A DNA stretch of 64,000 nucleotides from the NCBI GenBank assembly GCA_000827265.1, contig KN834865.1, positions 13,134 through 77,133 on the forward strand, read 5' to 3'. Each line of letters starts with the position of its first letter. The first letter of the stretch is position 1. The position numbers and the translations under genes were made by a program. The stretch comes from Collybiopsis luxurians FD-317 M1 (lineage: Eukaryota > Basidiomycota > Agaricomycetes > Agaricales > Omphalotaceae). Under the pieces are notes generated by a model. It was not told where the DNA came from. It worked only from the letters and a program-made list of their open reading frames with translations, and ran no database searches. Shown piece after piece: positions 61,106-64,000 of the stretch.

Positions 61106-62089
61106 ATGACCTCGAAGAAATCCCCCAATCTTCCAGATTATGCAGTCGATCCTGACGCTGTATTGAAAGACAAGTCTGCCAAGTGGCGGTTTGGTCGAAT
61201 CCCTGATTATACCAAGACGAGAGCTTCGTATCAGGCCGGTAAGTAATTATTCGTTGTACATATTCGGGTCGGATTTGATGCTCTTTTCAGGGAAAGCTAT
61301 GAATCATTTACCTTCGTCCCTGGAATCAATCGTTGAAAATCTTATTAAGAATTGGGAGATCGAAGCTTCCTATAAGACTGATCTCGGCGACTGGCGCACC
61401 ATCGACCACGCAAATTACTCTTTTTCCGTCAACGGAGGGCCTGCTCAGTCAGGAGAACATATGTTGAAGGTAGGAGTGATATGATACTCGCTTTTATTGT
61501 GGTATGACGAAAAAGCAGGTTGGAACGTACAACGCCATCATTCCTCCCAACGAGTACTACAGCCCTGAACACCTGGACTTTAGAGCCAGTCATATCACTT
61601 TCAAACGACTGATGCCAACATTTGCTTGGGAAGTTCTTGAGGTTTATCTAGGTCCGCCAAAGGTAGTTTTCAAGTGGAGGCACTGGGGTGAGATGAAGAA
61701 CGACTATGTTGGATTCAACAAGTAAGTATTCAATCCGAGCAATTATTGTTCCTGCGTTATTTCTTTTCATGATACCGCCAACTAATACGCTGTGTTACTC
61801 AATTCCACTTTCATTCAGCAAAGGGGAAAAAGTGGTTTGCAAAGCTCACGGTCGTGAAATATCTATCGAAGGCGTCACAGTCGGCGAAGTCAATGACAAG
61901 TTGCAACTGCAGAAGGTCGAAACCTGGTTCGACCCGGAAGCGCTGTTCCGACAACTTGGGCCTGTTGCCAAAGCTGGTGATGAGAGCGACGACATACCGA
62001 CCAACTCTGATGAGGGGGAATATATGCATGACCATGGGACCCCAGTCGGTTCCGTGGCTGAGTGTCCTTTCATGAAAGGGAAACTTTGA
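61106..62089 (+). CDS. Pathogen-related-protein homologue (SnoaL/NTF2-like)
   Basis: Exons 61106-61238, 61291-61469, 61519-61721 and 61819-62089 total 786 nt, 261 aa. Conserved blocks in order: DKSAKWRFGRIPDYTKTRA, LPSSLESIVENLIKNWEIE, DWRTIDHANYSFSVNGG, then SHITFKRLMPTFAWEVLEVY, GPPKVVFKWRHWGEM, and VETWFDPEALFRQLG. This order matches the plant 'pathogen-related protein' family, which has homologues across fungi and belongs to the NTF2/SnoaL-like fold. The name comes from induction in barley. No enzymatic activity is established to my knowledge. There is no signal peptide, so it is probably cytosolic. The C-terminal end (DEGEYMHDHG, ECPFMKGKL) is a polar extension. I chose the second in-frame ATG because homology begins there. 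Confidence 0.82.
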
Positions 62090-62927
62090 TTGGACATTAC
62101 TGCAACCTACTCTTTCCCCTAGAAATTTTTCCTCATATGATATGTACTTCATACTTGAATGAATTTTCAAGATAGTCGGAATTTCTTCTCTATGCAACAT
62201 GTCAAACGCAAATCTCACGAAAGTACTACATTGAATCTACTTCACTGTGGCAATTCGTGAGCCAGGGGGCGAGGCTCACTCTTCCAAATCCATACCATTA
62301 AACGAAGAGCGAGCTTCAGGGCAGCAAAGTTGAGGAATTGGATTGAGGGATATCACTGACAACAACTCTTTACTTCGGAGGCTGTGGAAGCACCAAGAGA
62401 TCAGATTCCTGCTGTATGGGAACGTATTGCTTCTGCGAATCCCTCTTATACTTGAGCGACGGGATACCATGTATCAGTAGGGAGATGACGGCCCCAAGGG
62501 GCTTTAAACGGTCTACGATATTTCGGGATTCAAAGTGTCGATTTTCCAGATAAAGGTCGCAAGCAACTTTCTGTGGTCAAGGCGAATAGGACAGGAAAAC
62601 CTCTAGAAGAGGTAATGGTTGGGTTGACAGTTGTCATACTGAGCTCGCGCATGCATTGGTATTGCAAAAGAAGGCTCAGCCATGATGAATAGTTCATGTT
62701 CATCAAAATTCGAGAGTCCATATCTGTATCCGTGATGGCGCCAAGTCTCTCATCCTCGCCCCAATATCTTGAGGGCCGATGCTAGAAAGTTTAACTTTTC
62801 TTTTCGTACGATGTTGCGTATATGCTTGAGTCGGATCTTTTTTTTTTCTTTCACACGAGAGAGGAGACGACGAAGGACATATTTGCTGCCTTCGAATGTC
62901 GAGAAAGATGCGTGTTGCTGTACAAAG
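62090..62927. other. Intergenic, nothing recognised
   Basis: Short minus-strand frames only. A T-run lies at about 62,839-62,850. Confidence 0.45.
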
Positions 62928-63222
62928 CAGAGATCGCCGTGACGGCTAATGGCAAAGAGCTAAGCAGGTGCCCATAACCGTATCGTAATGGGTATCAGCA
63001 ACACCCGTATTTATACAGGTACCATACGGATACCCTGTACTAAAGTACTAGCATGGCCCAAAACGCTCAAAGCAATGATTTTTACGTCATTGACACCCAC
63101 TCGAGCTCGGCAGCTACGGCTGTTGCATACCGTATATGCAGAGTATACGGGTATACGGGTGGCGACAGCCGTACCGTATGCCGTCCCGTGAGAGGCAATT
63201 TTTGCCACGGTGGCGATCCCTA
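62928..63222. mobile_element. Possible hAT-like MITE with CCGTAT subterminal motifs
   Basis: The left end reads CAGAGATCGCC and the reverse-complemented right end reads TAGGGATCGCC, 9 of 11 matching. The interior has many copies of CCGTAT/ATACGG, some as CCGTATAC palindromes, in both halves, echoing the motif-packed ends of the hAT element at 27,843. The flanking octamers (GTACAAAG and CATATAAG) match only in part, so the assignment is tentative. Confidence 0.4.
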
Positions 63223-63356
63223 CATATAAGGTGCATCGTTTGACTGTAAAATAAGTACTATCAAATTACATTCTGAACATACACAAGGAGCTTACTTCTC
63301 CGCGCCTGAACTCCGTGCAATTATCAAACAAGCAGTTACTCTAAAATATTATATTT

Positions 63357-64000
63357 TCATTCAGCATAGTACGTAGGTGGAGGTTCTGACTGAGCATTTC
63401 CCGCCATCTCTAGTCTCCTTAGACGATCAGATATTTCAGCCAGAGACCGGGTGATTGGCGTCGTAGTACTGGTATGCGTATAGGAATCAGATCTTTCGCC
63501 AACACTAGTACGAGAGTCCATCGATTGGTTGGTGACATGAAAACCGCCCGATCGACGACCGTATCGCGCCATTGCTTCTTTTGAGTTGGGAATGATAGTA
63601 GTGGGAGAGGGATAGTTATCCTCGGCAGCAGCAGTCGCGGCAGTACTGTGAGCTACGAATTCAGACCGCCGCTGAGAGGTATCGCCCTCGTCTTCAAAGA
63701 ACATCCGTCGGCGAAGCTGTCTTCTCCAAAGCAGTGCTATCCCAAGAGCAACGATCAGAACACCAGCGAGTCCACCTATCACGCCACCAGCAATCGCACC
63801 CGCTGAGCTGCTCTTCTTACTACTATTGCCTTGGTCAAAAGGGGCGGATGTTTGTTCAGGCTGGGCGGTGGTAGATGATGTTGCAGGAGCGATTGACTGT
63901 GATGGAGTATCGGTCGATGTGGGTACAGGAGTAGCTACTGAAAGCACTTCAGCAAATGGTTTCCCTGTTGGCTCTGCTACTATCGCGTTCGGCGGTCCAT
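63357..64000 (-). CDS. Single-pass surface protein with PPxY tail (5' end beyond window)
   Basis: The frame is open from the window edge at 64,000 down to the stop at 63,357, so the N-terminal exons lie outside. It begins GPPNAIVAEPTGKPFAEV, matching GPPTSIVAQSTAKPFAEV of the gene at 26,652. A Ser/Thr/Pro-rich stalk follows, then a transmembrane helix AGAIAGGVIGGLAGVLIVAL and the basic RRQLRRR stop-transfer. The cytoplasmic tail ends with LAEISDRLRRLE and PPPTYYAE. This arrangement resembles SKG6/AXL2-like membrane anchors found in fungal surface sensors. Unlike its paralogue at 26.6 kb it has no frameshift. The role may be cell-wall sensing or adhesion, which is inference. Confidence 0.75.
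   Translation of the reverse strand, partial: GPPNAIVAEPTGKPFAEVLSVATPVPTSTDTPSQSIAPATSSTTAQPEQTSAPFDQGNSSKKSSSAGAIAGGVIGGLAGVLIVALGIALLWRRQLRRRMFFEDEGDTSQRRSEFVAHSTAATAAAEDNYPSPTTIIPNSKEAMARYGRRSGGFHVTNQSMDSRTSVGERSDSYTHTSTTTPITRSLAEISDRLRRLEMAGNAQSEPPPTYYAE

Overview
This 64 kb window looks like nuclear DNA of a filamentous basidiomycete, most likely an agaricomycete. Genes are dense with short spliceosomal introns, mostly about 45-75 nt with phase-consistent GT-AG borders. The gene content fits as well: a CYP63-like multi-exon P450, several seven-helix membrane proteins of types that are expanded in agaricomycetes, TPR proteins including a TPR-CHAT protease, and single-pass Ser/Thr-rich surface proteins. 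I built gene models by hand by joining open frames at splice sites. For all complete models the summed exon length is a multiple of three, which is an internal check.

Layout. From 1 to about 6 kb the DNA is degraded and repeat-rich, with a terminal-inverted-repeat element (94-355) and copies of a small duplicated gene (broken near 2.2 kb, apparently intact at 5.3-5.8 kb, broken again at 17.2-17.7 kb). From 6.4 to 17 kb lie an HSL-type esterase, a relic P450 exon, a secreted protein built from duplicated exon pairs, a 7TM protein and a 14-exon P450. From 19.8 to 24.9 kb there is a tandem pair of paralogous coiled-coil proteins of unknown function. From 26.6 to 28.5 kb there is a frameshifted surface protein followed by a non-autonomous hAT-type element with a perfect 8-bp target duplication. 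From 30.6 to 35.4 kb lie a Rab GTPase with a low-complexity insertion and a polytopic membrane protein. 35.4-38.2 kb is repeat-rich and includes a TA-flanked inverted-repeat element. 38.3-47.7 kb carries a secreted protein, the TPR-CHAT protease and a TPR protein that needs two GC-AG introns. 48-54 kb holds a convergent pair of different 7TM genes plus a partial duplicate of their shared 3' region. 56.5-62.1 kb has a GT8 glycosyltransferase, a 1.16-kb inverted repeat and a pathogen-related-protein homologue. The window ends inside another surface-protein gene (63,357-64,000), a paralogue of the frameshifted one at 26.6 kb.

The genes do not form one pathway. The region reads as accessory genome: secreted and surface proteins, membrane receptors or sensors, a P450, a caspase-like protease and many small transposon relics. 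The most notable observations are the hAT-type MITE, the exon-pair-duplicated secreted protein, the inverted repeat at 58.7-59.9 kb, the tandem unknown coiled-coil pair, and the paired PPxY-tailed surface proteins.
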